Source: Inhella gelatinilytica (lineage in GTDB: Bacteria; Pseudomonadota; Gammaproteobacteria; Burkholderiales; Burkholderiaceae_C). Taken from it: DNA of 64,000 nucleotides. The notes under the pieces were generated by a model, which saw only the letters and a list, made by a program, of their open reading frames with translations, was not told the DNA's origin and made no database searches. A program made the position numbers and the translations under genes. The stretch is from positions 78,901 through 142,900 of the forward strand of contig NZ_JAEDAL010000008.1 of NCBI RefSeq assembly GCF_016093295.1, given 5' to 3'. Shown piece by piece: positions 8,915 to 17,390 of this stretch. Each line of letters begins with the position of its first letter. Position 1 is the stretch's first letter.

Positions 8915-10555
8915 TCAGTCGGCACCCAATGTGGACTCGACGGCGCGGGCGGCACTCTGGCTCATCACCCACTCCAGGTGCAACTGGGCCCGCGTCATTC
9001 CAACAAAGAGCATTCGCTTGGCCTGCGTGTCGAGGCGCTCGAAGTCGCACTCCGTGAACACCACCGCCGGTGCCGACTGCCCCTTGAAGCGGCGCACGGA
9101 TTCCAGCAGCAGGTCTCCCGAGGTCCAGATCGCATTGCGCGCGGCGTCAAAGGCACCTGTCGCGCGCCTGATACCCCACGCACCCAATTCCGTCCTGTGA
9201 TGCAGTTTGGAGCGCTCGCGCCCTCGGTAGGTCACCACCGCGATGTCCTTGAGTTGGAAGCCCCGATCCAAGCATCGCTTGACCGCAGCCTCCGTGTTCC
9301 GGAGCAACTCGCGCTCATCGGAGTACACCCATGGATCAAGGAACTCCCCGTCGTAGGGCCCCTTCGGAACCACAGCCTGGCGCGTGAGCCCTAACGCGTT
9401 CATGACGTGGACCAGTTGCCGCGGGCTTCGGAAGTTATCCGGGCAGCGCACATGGACGGCCCCTTCAATGTCGAAATCCTCACGGTCCTGGTAAAGCCGC
9501 TGATCCGGGTCTTCGAGCAAATACGCACGGCCATCGGGCTTCAAGCGTTTGAGAAGCGCTCCCACCCATTCCGGCTGAAAGTCCTGCACCTCATCCAGGA
9601 TCAAGACGTCCAAGTCGGGCGCGCTTTCGGGGAGTACGGCCATCAAAGTTGCGGCCGCTCGATCAAAGGCGCCCGCTTCATGGGCCGGCCAAGTCGATTC
9701 CTGTCGTTCATGGATCCGCACCGCCAGCTCATGAAAGGTCTCGATTTGCGCGCTGCCCGGTGCCAGTTTGGCCATGTGATCGGCGAGCGGGCGGTTGAAG
9801 CAGAGGTACGCAGCTTTGTGCGCCGACATGCGGGCGTTGCGCAAGAGTGTGAGAGCCAGCTGCGTCTTGCCGGACCCGGCAGTGCCATCGACTCGAATGA
9901 CACCCGAGGCCGCTTCGATGCGCGGCACCCAGGTGGAGAGCCCTTCGCCGAGGTGACGGCTGGCCCCTTGCACGTGACCGATGACGGCCTCCACACAGGG
10001 AGCCACCTCGAAACGGTTTTCAAGGAAGGCCTGAACGCGCTGAGCTACGTCCGGCTTGTTCAGGCCGACGCCACCGATGGCCCGGTCGACGCGGTGGGCA
10101 AAGTTGTCCATGTCCGTGGCGTCAACGATCTGTTCGCACGGAAACAGAACGGATCCGGCCACCAGCCGTGCATCCGGAAAGACTAGCAATTGTCGGACGT
10201 TCACCTGGAGGTGCTCTGCCTCCAGACGGGCCCGCATGGCAGATATCTGCCGCTTGGCTTGTCCCAGGACGTCCTTGCGGACAGCCCCGTACCGTTTGTA
10301 GAAGCGCCCTTCCTCGACTTCCACTTCACCGGACTTGACTTCAAGCAGCAGCAGGTCGCCCGACTGATTCATCAGAACGATGTCCACCTCGCCCCGTTGC
10401 TTTTCGGCACCGTCTCCCAGGCTCCACTCGACGTTGTGGAACACGCAGTAGGCGTCAGGCAATTCCTTCTCGATGCGCTTGAGCAGGGTGTGTTCGACAA
10501 GGATGCCAAGCTTGGTGGCGTGTGGGAGCGGTAGATCCGGGACGATGCGGGCCAT
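8915..10555 (-). CDS. NERD nuclease-helicase fusion (UvrD-like)
   Basis: A 546-residue protein. Residues 1-115 form a NERD domain (GEVDIVLMN...LLLLEVKSGEVE, the D...E-x-K pattern). A superfamily I helicase core follows: Walker A DGTAGSGKTQ near 225, Walker B ILDEVQDFQPEW near 315, motif IV-V regions, VRRFKGQSAPAVVF, and motif VI LFVGMTRAQLHLEW near the C-terminus. NERD-helicases are probably DNA-processing enzymes; several occur in anti-phage islands. The start is the ATG at 10555 (MARIVPDLPLPHATKLG). It converges on the thermonuclease gene with a gap of about 50 bases. Confidence 0.88.
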   Translation of the reverse strand: MARIVPDLPLPHATKLGILVEHTLLKRIEKELPDAYCVFHNVEWSLGDGAEKQRGEVDIVLMNQSGDLLLLEVKSGEVEVEEGRFYKRYGAVRKDVLGQAKRQISAMRARLEAEHLQVNVRQLLVFPDARLVAGSVLFPCEQIVDATDMDNFAHRVDRAIGGVGLNKPDVAQRVQAFLENRFEVAPCVEAVIGHVQGASRHLGEGLSTWVPRIEAASGVIRVDGTAGSGKTQLALTLLRNARMSAHKAAYLCFNRPLADHMAKLAPGSAQIETFHELAVRIHERQESTWPAHEAGAFDRAAATLMAVLPESAPDLDVLILDEVQDFQPEWVGALLKRLKPDGRAYLLEDPDQRLYQDREDFDIEGAVHVRCPDNFRSPRQLVHVMNALGLTRQAVVPKGPYDGEFLDPWVYSDERELLRNTEAAVKRCLDRGFQLKDIAVVTYRGRERSKLHHRTELGAWGIRRATGAFDAARNAIWTSGDLLLESVRRFKGQSAPAVVFTECDFERLDTQAKRMLFVGMTRAQLHLEWVMSQSAARAVESTLGAD

Positions 10556-10666
10556 AGAGGGAGGTCAACGGTCAGACGGCACAACTCTAGTGCCAATGAC
10601 GGCACGGCCCACTCACCGCACGCTCAGCTTACTCACGGTAGACACTGCCCGCCAAAGCGACGTAGC

Positions 10667-11086
10667 TCAATGCGCCGGACTGCCAGTCGCTCCATATCGC
10701 GCGACAAACTCGGCATCCTCTCTTTGAATGGCTTGAAGCAGGCCGTCCTGAAGGGCCTCGGCGATCCGGGCATCGGCCTCTTGGCAAACCAGGAAGATCC
10801 GCAACCAACTGGACCACAACGTCTCGTGGTCCTCGAGTTCGTAAATCGGTGCGCCTTTGAGGATGCCAGCGATGCGTGCGACCGGGTGCTGCGTATCCAG
10901 GCCCCATGCGTCCGGCCTTCTGGCCGGCAAGTTAGCTCCGTCGGGGCACCACAGCACGAAGGCCCACTGCTCCGGGTGTTTGACGGCGTCGAGCCCTTCG
11001 CCCTCAATTTGTTCATCGCAGAGCTTTAAGACCGCACCGCACCAAGCCTCTGCACTGGGCTCGTCGACGAATTCCATGTGCTCCAT
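10667..11086 (-). CDS. Hypothetical acidic protein
   Basis: A 139-residue, acidic, Trp-rich soluble protein (MEHMEFVDEPSAEAWCGAVL at the start) with no recognised family. AGGAGG sits eight to nine bases before the ATG, so the start is well supported. It lies about 110 bases upstream of the NERD-helicase on the same strand. It has no signal peptide or membrane helix. Confidence 0.65.
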   Translation of the reverse strand: MEHMEFVDEPSAEAWCGAVLKLCDEQIEGEGLDAVKHPEQWAFVLWCPDGANLPARRPDAWGLDTQHPVARIAGILKGAPIYELEDHETLWSSWLRIFLVCQEADARIAEALQDGLLQAIQREDAEFVARYGATGSPAH

Positions 11087-11187
11087 GTATCAATTCCTCC
11101 TAGGGTTCATTGAGAGTGGTTAGGGCGTTGGGATCCTCGCCCAGCTATCAGAATCAAAATCGGCTTGCTTGTCGCGTCAACTGGTTC

Positions 11188-11340
11188 CGATTCGCCGACC
11201 CAGCGTGTCCCGCCGCCAACGATCGGCGTTCACTTCGAACCAGTGCTGCATTCATCAGTGAATGACTGCGGTGGACGCTCAATGGTCGACGGTCCGTCAA
11301 CCGCGCGCTCGGCAACCCGCTTCTCCCCTACGCAGTTGTT
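11188..11340 (-). pseudogene. Remnant of a zinc-finger-like protein 3' end
   Basis: This stretch is a diverged copy of 12574-12690. The minus-strand translation ...AERAVDGPSTIERPPQSFTD before a TGA parallels MVRHGSSTPESSPQSRTVD of the gene at 12590-12970, and bases such as ATTCGCC...CGCCAACGAT recur in both. Only the C-terminal tail remains. It suggests a duplication of the segment, with most of one copy lost. Confidence 0.5.
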
Positions 11341-11350
11341 ACTCCAACAT

Positions 11351-12211
11351 CTACAGCGCCGCTCGCACCTCGCAGCTTGGACGTTGCCGCCCGAAGGGCC
11401 TCTTGGACAGGAACAGCCACCTCAGCCAGATCGGGCGCTCATAGGGACCAAGGCCGTACAGCGGAAACGTCTCGCTGTGCGGCAGGTGTCTGCCAATGGC
11501 TCGAGCCAACGCTCGCGGCCGCGCACTGGCCGGCAAGGTCCCCGCGACCACCGCCTCGATCAGTTGGCAACCCTGCTCCAACGCACCCTCGATCTCGTGG
11601 AATCGCTGGTTGCTGAGCCCCGACAGCCGACGCCCCATCTCGCCTTGGCTGGGAAGAAGCCGCAACACTCGGCGGGCCTCGGCCACGCCCAACGGCGGGA
11701 AGCCTTCATCCTTTTCCAGTCGGCCGATGACGTAGGGTAAGCGACGCAATGCCTCTCGCCGCTGCGCGGCAAGCCCGATGCAACCTATCAGACCCACCCC
11801 CTGGCGCCATTGCCGCTCTTGAGTGGGTCGATCCAAGTAAAAGTCGGCCCAAGCCCGGGCGTTGTGCGGCGAGCGAACGGCTTCCACCAACTCGTGCCGC
11901 CGTGGGAAATGGGGCGCGATTCGCTGCGCCTCGGCGATCCACGCAGGATCCGCATCGGCCCATCGGCCGGACATCGCCGACTGCAAATCGTCGATGAGCG
12001 CCCTCACTCTTTCTATTCGCCGGACTGCCAGCAGCAAGCGATAGGCCTCATAGTCAACCAGACGACGGCTGAAGTCGACCTCTTGGGGATAAGCCTGCAG
12101 GTACCAATGCCCCACCCGTGAGGCCTCGGTCCCATGAGGAGCCAGTGCCAGCTGTTCGAGCAGCAGGCCGGCAGCTTTGAGGGCGGAGATACGTTCCGAG
12201 AGCGTTGTCAT
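11351..12211 (-). CDS. Hypothetical helical protein
   Basis: A 286-residue protein started at the ATG at 12211 (MTTLSERISALKAAGLLLEQ), preceded by CAGGAGTTGAC; an upstream in-frame start lacks a ribosome site. It is Arg/Leu/Ala-rich and predicted mainly helical, with no membrane helix and no catalytic motif that I recognise. It ends in a basic tail. Function unknown. Confidence 0.65.
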   Translation of the reverse strand: MTTLSERISALKAAGLLLEQLALAPHGTEASRVGHWYLQAYPQEVDFSRRLVDYEAYRLLLAVRRIERVRALIDDLQSAMSGRWADADPAWIAEAQRIAPHFPRRHELVEAVRSPHNARAWADFYLDRPTQERQWRQGVGLIGCIGLAAQRREALRRLPYVIGRLEKDEGFPPLGVAEARRVLRLLPSQGEMGRRLSGLSNQRFHEIEGALEQGCQLIEAVVAGTLPASARPRALARAIGRHLPHSETFPLYGLGPYERPIWLRWLFLSKRPFGRQRPSCEVRAAL

Positions 12212-12321
12212 GTCAACTCCTGGCAATGGCTCGAGCTGGTGACCCAAGCGGGCGCAGGCTCGCGCGTTTCATGTGGCATAGCGGAGGGGCGCGAAGCACG
12301 GCTCATCCCAGATCTCCTCGG

Positions 12322-12645
12322 TCAATTCGCCCTCACAGCGGCATCAAACTCAGCGATGCGCGCTGCTTGCACCTCGCATCGCGAACGATCCGCCCCATAG
12401 GGCTTCGCCTCGTCCGGCACCTGAAACGACGTGCTTGTCGGAGTCTGATTGGAGCGCGAGTGAACCAGACCACTCCATGCGTCAGGGTCATCCAAAGGCG
12501 CGGGCGCGGGCGCGGGCCCAAGCTCAATCTCATGCCTAGATAAATAGCAGAATCGAACTGATCTCGTAGACCAGTTCAGATTCGCCAGCCTAGTTCTGCC
12601 CGTCGCCAACGATTGATGATCGCGGCTGGCTATTTGGAGCGTCAA
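12322..12645 (-). CDS. Possible small protein in a 340-base gap
   Basis: Weak candidate. The frame encodes HEIELGPAPAPAPLDDPD and then a polar stretch up to AARIAEFDAAVRAN before TGA, with GC-rich third positions like real genes here. No ribosome site supports the ATG at 12645, which also overlaps the next gene's end by 56 bases. It may be a fragment of a longer lost gene. The PAPAPAP run comes from a GGGCGC microrepeat. Confidence 0.3.
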   Translation of the reverse strand: MTLQIASRDHQSLATGRTRLANLNWSTRSVRFCYLSRHEIELGPAPAPAPLDDPDAWSGLVHSRSNQTPTSTSFQVPDEAKPYGADRSRCEVQAARIAEFDAAVRAN

Positions 12646-12970
12646 CGGTGCGTGACTGAGGTGAACTCTCAGGGGTCGACGAGCCGTGACGCACCATCGA
12701 TTGAAAGTCGGGCCACTCGCCTACAGCGGGCTTGGTCCATCCCGAAGCGCTGATGCGCAGCCAGGGGCCCAGCACCGCCTTCACGCACTCATGACACAGG
12801 TCCAGATCGACGTGATTGCCATCGCCCAGAGCCGAGCCCCAGGTGCAGTCGAAATCCAGCGACACGAAACTGTGGAACTCGTGGTCATCCACTGACGCCG
12901 TTCGCCCGCAACGGTCGCACGTCAGTTGTTTGACGTACGACTTGGGCTGAACATCCAAGAGTCGGCTCAT
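12590..12970 (-). CDS. Zinc-ribbon-like protein
   Basis: A 126-residue protein started at the ATG at 12970 with AGGAG upstream. Two CxxC pairs, CDRCGRTAS near residue 19 and CHECVKAVL near residue 62, suggest a zinc ribbon or knuckle; the tail is polar and Ser/Pro-rich. The ATGA start overlaps the end of the secreted nuclease gene, so the two are translationally coupled. Function is unknown; metal binding is inferred from the cysteine spacing. Confidence 0.7.
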   Translation of the reverse strand: MSRLLDVQPKSYVKQLTCDRCGRTASVDDHEFHSFVSLDFDCTWGSALGDGNHVDLDLCHECVKAVLGPWLRISASGWTKPAVGEWPDFQSMVRHGSSTPESSPQSRTVDAPNSQPRSSIVGDGQN

Positions 12971-13536
12971 AAGTGCTCCTGTTTCTTTGATGCGCGCCAT
13001 TCCCAGGGAGGAATCGAAGCCGTCTCGGCCCACAGACCTCGGTGCGTGATCCTGGCTTGCTCCTCCAGGAAGGCGTATTGGGTGCGCCTGTCTTGGGACA
13101 GCTCTCTCGCGTAGCGCCTGAAGTACCAAGCCATCCCATGGCGGAGCATCTCTCCGCCGGCATCGACCCCATCTACCTGCACCAGGCAGACCTCACGCCT
13201 GTATCGGTCTGTCTTGCTGCAGGTGGCAACGACATTGCGACGAGCCACGAGCTCAGATAGTCGCACCTTCGCCGCCTTTCCGAATGCTTGCCCCAGTTCG
13301 GGGGCGTCGATCCCGTCTACCCGTATCTTGTGCCGCCGGTTGTCTGCGTCCAGCAGGGTGACTGTGTCGCCGTCATGAACACCCACGATGCGGCCCTGTA
13401 GTTCAAAAGGGCCGGCCTTCGCTTGGGCGCCCCCAATTAGGCAAGCCACAACACACATCTGCCAAGCCGTTGAAGCCCACTTCAATGTCCGACTAGGGGC
13501 TGGTGTGTCGTATCGATGGACGTTTCTGAATGTCAT
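12967..13536 (-). CDS. Secreted thermonuclease (SNase-like), paralogue
   Basis: A 189-residue protein with an N-terminal signal sequence (hydrophobic WQMCVVACLIGGAQAKA) and an SNase domain: VHDGDTVTLLD, IRVDGIDAPELGQAFG, SKTDRYRREVC and HRGLWAE. It is closely similar throughout its length to the nuclease at 8386-8865 but on the opposite strand. It is expected to be exported and to degrade DNA or RNA. It heads a two-gene unit with the CxxC protein. Confidence 0.88.
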   Translation of the reverse strand: MTFRNVHRYDTPAPSRTLKWASTAWQMCVVACLIGGAQAKAGPFELQGRIVGVHDGDTVTLLDADNRRHKIRVDGIDAPELGQAFGKAAKVRLSELVARRNVVATCSKTDRYRREVCLVQVDGVDAGGEMLRHGMAWYFRRYARELSQDRRTQYAFLEEQARITHRGLWAETASIPPWEWRASKKQEHL

Positions 13537-13668
13537 GGCGACCTAGAGCGAGATGTGACGATGGGAAGAACCATAGGCCCACCGTGGCTCATCACGTGAG
13601 CCTGAACGGGCCAAATGAAAATTTCTTGGTTAGACAGGCCCTGGCCCATCACCGCTCTTTGGCGCGAC

Positions 13669-13878
13669 TCACTCGGTCAACAGCTTGATGGCAACCCGCT
13701 CGCCTGTGGCCGGGAAGCCATTGGCCTCCAGCAACTCGGGCACCATGATTTGAAGCTTCGCTTCGAGCTGAGTGAGTGACTCAGCCTCCGTGACCAAACC
13801 CGGCACCTCATTCGAGATTGCGGCAAAGACCCTCGCCTCTGCGTCCCACTGCACGCGCACGCAAACGTATCGACTCAT
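13669..13878 (-). CDS. DUF1902-family small protein
   Basis: A 69-residue protein starting at the ATG at 13878 (MSRYVCVRVQWDAEARVFAA), behind GGGGGAG. The pattern of a beta strand, WDxEA, V.EVPGL.TEAES and a short helix matches the DUF1902 family, an HicB-like fold seen in small antitoxin-like proteins. No adjacent toxin gene is evident; the downstream DUF1810 fragment is unrelated. Function unknown. Confidence 0.7.
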   Translation of the reverse strand: MSRYVCVRVQWDAEARVFAAISNEVPGLVTEAESLTQLEAKLQIMVPELLEANGFPATGERVAIKLLTE

Positions 13879-13900
13879 CGAACTCCCCCAGTGATTGGGC

Positions 13901-14290
13901 TCAACGTGGCATTGGCAATTTGAGGATCTGCAGGGTCTGGGTATCCAGCCTGCCACTGAAATATCGATCCAACACGGCATGGAACACCGACCCCGGTCCG
14001 GCGACCTGGGCGAACAACGTGGTGCAGGAGTGGAGCTTGAGGTTGTCAGGGGAGCCAAAGATCTCAAACGCGCTACGCCCCCGGTGCCTCATCAGTGCGT
14101 CCATGCATGCCAACAAGCGAACACCCAAAACAGGGTGATCCAGAAAGGCGCGGGCGGCTTCTAAGTCACCCAAGGCGTAGTAGCGGGCTGTGGTACTGAA
14201 TCCCAAGCCATCGATCTGCGGGAACACGAACCACATCCAGTGGGTCTGCTTGCGGCCCGCACGGATCTCCGCCAAAGCCTGTTCATGGCT
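13901..14290 (-). pseudogene. DUF1810 protein, 5' end lost at an IS5 fragment
   Basis: The frame reads HEQALAEIRAGRKQTHWMWF, FVFPQIDGLGFS and AFEIFGSPDNLKLHS, the hallmark of DUF1810 proteins, and runs to a proper stop. Family members have about 20 more residues at the N-terminus; here the sequence breaks near 14290, where IS5 transposase coding begins on the other strand. No start codon with a ribosome site remains. Interpreted as truncated by the insertion and a later deletion. Confidence 0.75.
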
Positions 14291-14919
14291 ACATTCCGCG
14301 CGGGGGGCAGATCGTGGACGCCAGCATCGTGCAGGCGCCCATCACCCAGACCAAGAGCACGGAGCGAGAGGCCCTCAACGAAGGCCAGGCGCCCGACGGC
14401 TGGAGCGCCAAGCGTTTGACGCACGCCGACCGCGACGCGCGCTGGACCAAGAAGCATGGCAAGAGCTTCTACGGCTACAAGCTGCATGCCAATGCCGACG
14501 CACGCTACAAGCTGATCCGCCGGGTCAAGGTCACGGCAGCCAACGTCGACGATGGCCAGACCTTGAAGGACATGCTGGACAGCAGCAACACCTGCAACCG
14601 TCTGCTGGCGGATCGAGGCTATGACGCGCAGGCCAACCGCGACCTGCTTGAGGCCGGGCAAATCAAAGACGGCATCGCGCGCCGTGCCAAGCCCGGCCAA
14701 GAGCGGCGCCAGCGCCTGGACGCGCGCAACAAAGCGATCAACCGCATCCGCGCCAGAGGCGAACATGTGTTCGCGGGGCTGGAACAACTCGGCGGCAAAT
14801 GCGTGCGGGCACTGACGCTGGCCCGGAACGAGTTGGCGATCCTGATCAAGTGCGCGGCGTACAACGCCAAGCGTTTGGTCTGGTTGGTGGGCAACGACCC
14901 GCTGGAATGGGCGCGATGA
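14291..14919 (+). mobile_element. IS5-family transposase, C-terminal fragment
   Basis: Open frame starting inside the gene at RGGQIVDASIVQAP and ending at NDPLEWAR with a TGA. It contains WTKKHGKSFYGYKLHANAD, the catalytic-core Asp region LLADRGYDAQANRDLL and the IRARGEHVFAGLEQLGGK region with the final catalytic Glu. These are the second half of an IS5-type DDE transposase. The N-terminal half is absent, so the element is defective. The long antisense frame over it is an artefact. Confidence 0.85.
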
Positions 14920-15433
14920 GAGCCGAGGTGCGTCCGCAGAGCCCGGAAATCGGGTTTTGCAGAGCGCCGAGCGCCACGAAAGGTCTCGCGTGCGTGTCCG
15001 GCAGGGCTCGAAATGCCCGATCTGGCGGCATTGGACGAGATCAGGCAAGGTCAGTTTGCGAAAACGGGGTTACGCGAAGTGCCCTTTAGCGTCCCTTGTG
15101 CGCAATCCTTTGGCGTTAGGAGATGCTTTGGCGTCTCCTGTGAGACTTTGCTCCATGGCTCCTGACCGCCCAGGGCCAAGGCCAAGGCCATCCTCGATGT
15201 GGTCCTTGCGCAGCCTCTGCGACTGGCTTCAGCTTTCCATTGCGGATCACTTTAGGTGGCAATACGCGTAAACCAGTCCGATTTGCAGAACATCCCCAGG
15301 ACCTGGGCTTTTAACCCTAGTGATGCGCGGCGTTGAAGCCTCGGAAAATATAGCATTTCCGCCCTATATCTGGCACACGGTACGGCTGCGTTAATCTGCA
15401 CCATCCCAACCGTACCAGTCTGAACGAGAAGAG
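14920..15433. other. IS5 flank and unassigned sequence
   Basis: About 510 bases without a supported gene. The first part probably contains the remaining end of the IS5 element; its terminal repeat could not be identified without the left end. The rest drops in GC toward 15.4 kb, and no gene or RNA was recognised. Confidence 0.4.
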
Positions 15434-15712
15434 TCATTTATCATGGCTTGCAGGGTTCTCGCTTAGTTTTGTTATGAGTGCTAAAATCAAACGAGGGGCG
15501 CCTCGATATCCTTCAAAACGCTCGTGCTCCTTCACGGAACACATCGCATTAATAAGCCTATAAGCAGGGCCATCTCCCGTGAATAGTTGCTCCTCAAGCG
15601 CACTGACGTCAAGCGTTATTTCCGTAAGACCGCTCTCACGTAGTTCGTAGTATTTTTCTAGTGCTTCGGCCCAGTATGGATCTGTTGACCAATGTTGCGG
15701 AGTGTTTTCCAT
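15434..15712 (-). CDS. Hypothetical protein, lower GC
   Basis: A 92-residue acidic protein (MENTPQHWSTDPYWAEALEK at the start) of unknown family. Base composition is visibly more AT-rich than its neighbours, suggesting recent transfer. The ATG is preceded by an AT-rich stretch without a clear ribosome site, which lowers confidence. Confidence 0.5.
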   Translation of the reverse strand: MENTPQHWSTDPYWAEALEKYYELRESGLTEITLDVSALEEQLFTGDGPAYRLINAMCSVKEHERFEGYRGAPRLILALITKLSENPASHDK

Positions 15713-15834
15713 AAAAAATCTTAAATGACCGAGTGCTGATTAGGCTGCAATTTTCTGAGCCGGGTATCAAATTGATTGGCGCCAGGCCCCAATCAAGGTT
15801 GCCTTCTTTGAATCAGTGTGCATCTGGATATGCA

Positions 15835-16470
15835 CTAGCTTTCTGCATAGGTTTCGTTGTAAATGTCCTGAATTAGCTTGCCATTGTGAGTCCAGAATGG
15901 GCCTGGCGCAACGCTGTAATCAATCTGGAGGACCTTGCGCGTGGCTGCAGTAAGCGACAATTCCTCGCCGTCGAGCGAAACTTTTTTTGGTCCGACGACG
16001 GAAACAAAAATGTCTGCTTTAGTCGAATCCAGTTTCGCACCACTAGGTATACCCATTTCTTCGAAATTTAGGGGTGGACGCTTAGATTTAAGCTTTTCAC
16101 CAGCAACAATTGATTGAACATCGATGCCACTCGGAAGCATTGCGACCTCTTGCGTGGCATCCTCAGTGTGAAGTAACTTCAGAATGGCAATGGCCTGACT
16201 AGGGTCAATCGCGAAAAACTCACGCTTGGGATTTGGCTGGGATGAAGAGAAGGCAATGTGAAGCGCATTTTCAACCTCCTCTGGATTCTCAACTTTGCAC
16301 GCAAATTCAAGCTTAAAAGGAACCGGGACGCCGGTTGTATAGAGCTGCGCCAAACGAACGGCTACGTCTTCCTGAGATGTTCTTCCGATTTTGATAAGAC
16401 CCGGCATGGCGGGATTAGAAAGAACGTAGACGATGCTTAGGTTTTTCAAACGATTCACCTCGTCGGTCAT
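15835..16470 (-). CDS. GIY-YIG / T5orf172-type nuclease-domain protein
   Basis: A 211-residue protein when started at MTDEVNRLKNLS (16470); an earlier ATG at 16554 is possible. Residues about 12-90 match the T5orf172/GIY-YIG fold: IVYVLSNPAMPGLIKIGRTS gives the paired Y and the Arg of the K-I-G-R motif, followed by a region ending KREFFAI with the conserved Glu. Such proteins are found in phages and islands and may cut DNA. The C-terminal half is unassigned. The gene is relatively AT-rich, like the preceding small gene, and both are probably foreign. Confidence 0.75.
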   Translation of the reverse strand: MTDEVNRLKNLSIVYVLSNPAMPGLIKIGRTSQEDVAVRLAQLYTTGVPVPFKLEFACKVENPEEVENALHIAFSSSQPNPKREFFAIDPSQAIAILKLLHTEDATQEVAMLPSGIDVQSIVAGEKLKSKRPPLNFEEMGIPSGAKLDSTKADIFVSVVGPKKVSLDGEELSLTAATRKVLQIDYSVAPGPFWTHNGKLIQDIYNETYAES

Positions 16471-16608
16471 GGTGCGCTGCAGTTCTTGGCAAGGCACAAC
16501 ATTGCAGAATCGGTATTCAGGGCCTTGCTTGCAACCCTTGGCATCAGAATACACTGGGCGGATTCAAGATTGAAGTGCAACACCTCGCCACCCCTGTAAG
16601 GTGTCGAG

Positions 16609-16930
16609 ATGACCAGAAGTTTCCACTAGTTGGCCGCTGAAGAGCGCGTGGCCTTGGCCGCGCTGAAGTTGCAGGGACACAGTCTGCGCCAGATTGCCAA
16701 GCAGTTGGGGCGCAGTCCGAGCACCCTGAGTCCCGAAGTCCGGCGCAATGGCGGCGGGGCAGGACATTCTTCGCAGCAGTCTTGCGCACAGTGTTGCTGT
16801 GCGAACGGCCACTTCCCCAGCTCATCCCGTATGGCCCGCTTTGGTCCGTCGTCAGCCACATGCTGGGCTGGCTCTCTTCGCCCCAGCAGATCGCCTCGTG
16901 AGGGTCCGTCATGGCAAAGGTTCGCTGGCT
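16609..16930 (+). pseudogene. IS30-family transposase remnant
   Basis: The frame MTRSFH-stop-LAAEERVALAALKLQG followed by RQIAKQLGRSPSTLS is the helix-turn-helix N-terminus of IS30 transposases, interrupted by TAG at codon 7 where a Gln codon would be expected. After EVRRNGG the frame shifts; LWSVVSHMLGWLSSPQQIA from the next IS30 segment is recognisable in another frame and then hits a TGA. The catalytic DDE part is missing. Confidence 0.75.
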
Positions 16931-16931
16931 T

Positions 16932-17339
16932 TCACAAACGTTGAATGGGTGTCGCCCCATCCGACGACTCAGTCGGATCAAGGTCGCGCCCATGGGTGTC
17001 GATTGCTTCCTTGGGCCAGGCACTTGCGGGTAGTTCCACCACATCGAGCCCCGGCATGGCATCCTGAGTTGCCTCCACCTGATCTTCCCAGTAAGTCGGA
17101 TCGAATAGCGCACTCAGCAAAGATCGACTAAGGCCGGCCGGGCTGTCTGCCAATGGTGTCGGGTCCTCCTGATCCCAGGCACCCTGGACATCAAAGTCCC
17201 GAATGTGTCCGTAGCGTAGATGGCTCGCCACACGACGCGCCTCGGCCGTTGCGTCCGAGTACTTCGTGACCATCAACTGTTGCAGCATGAAGCAAGACAG
17301 TTGGGCCGGTGTCTCTAGTGCTGAAGGATGCTTAGCCAT
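16932..17339 (-). CDS. Hypothetical protein
   Basis: About 135 residues when started at the ATG at 17339 (MAKHPSALETPAQLSCFMLQ); a GTG at 17357 is an alternative, and neither has a clear ribosome site. No motif recognised; the N-terminal half is helical, the C-terminal half acidic and Pro-rich. The 3' end lies at the edge of the IS30 remnant, so the native C-terminus may have been replaced. Confidence 0.5.
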   Translation of the reverse strand: MAKHPSALETPAQLSCFMLQQLMVTKYSDATAEARRVASHLRYGHIRDFDVQGAWDQEDPTPLADSPAGLSRSLLSALFDPTYWEDQVEATQDAMPGLDVVELPASAWPKEAIDTHGRDLDPTESSDGATPIQRL

Positions 17340-17390
17340 AGGAGTCCAGGGTGTCACAAGCTGAAGGTAGCGTCGACGGGTTCCGACCGC

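Noticed and set aside
14161..15048. 295-residue minus-strand frame opposite the IS5 fragment
   Set aside because: It is the antisense of a recognisable transposase and has a repetitive, low-quality sequence with no ribosome site.
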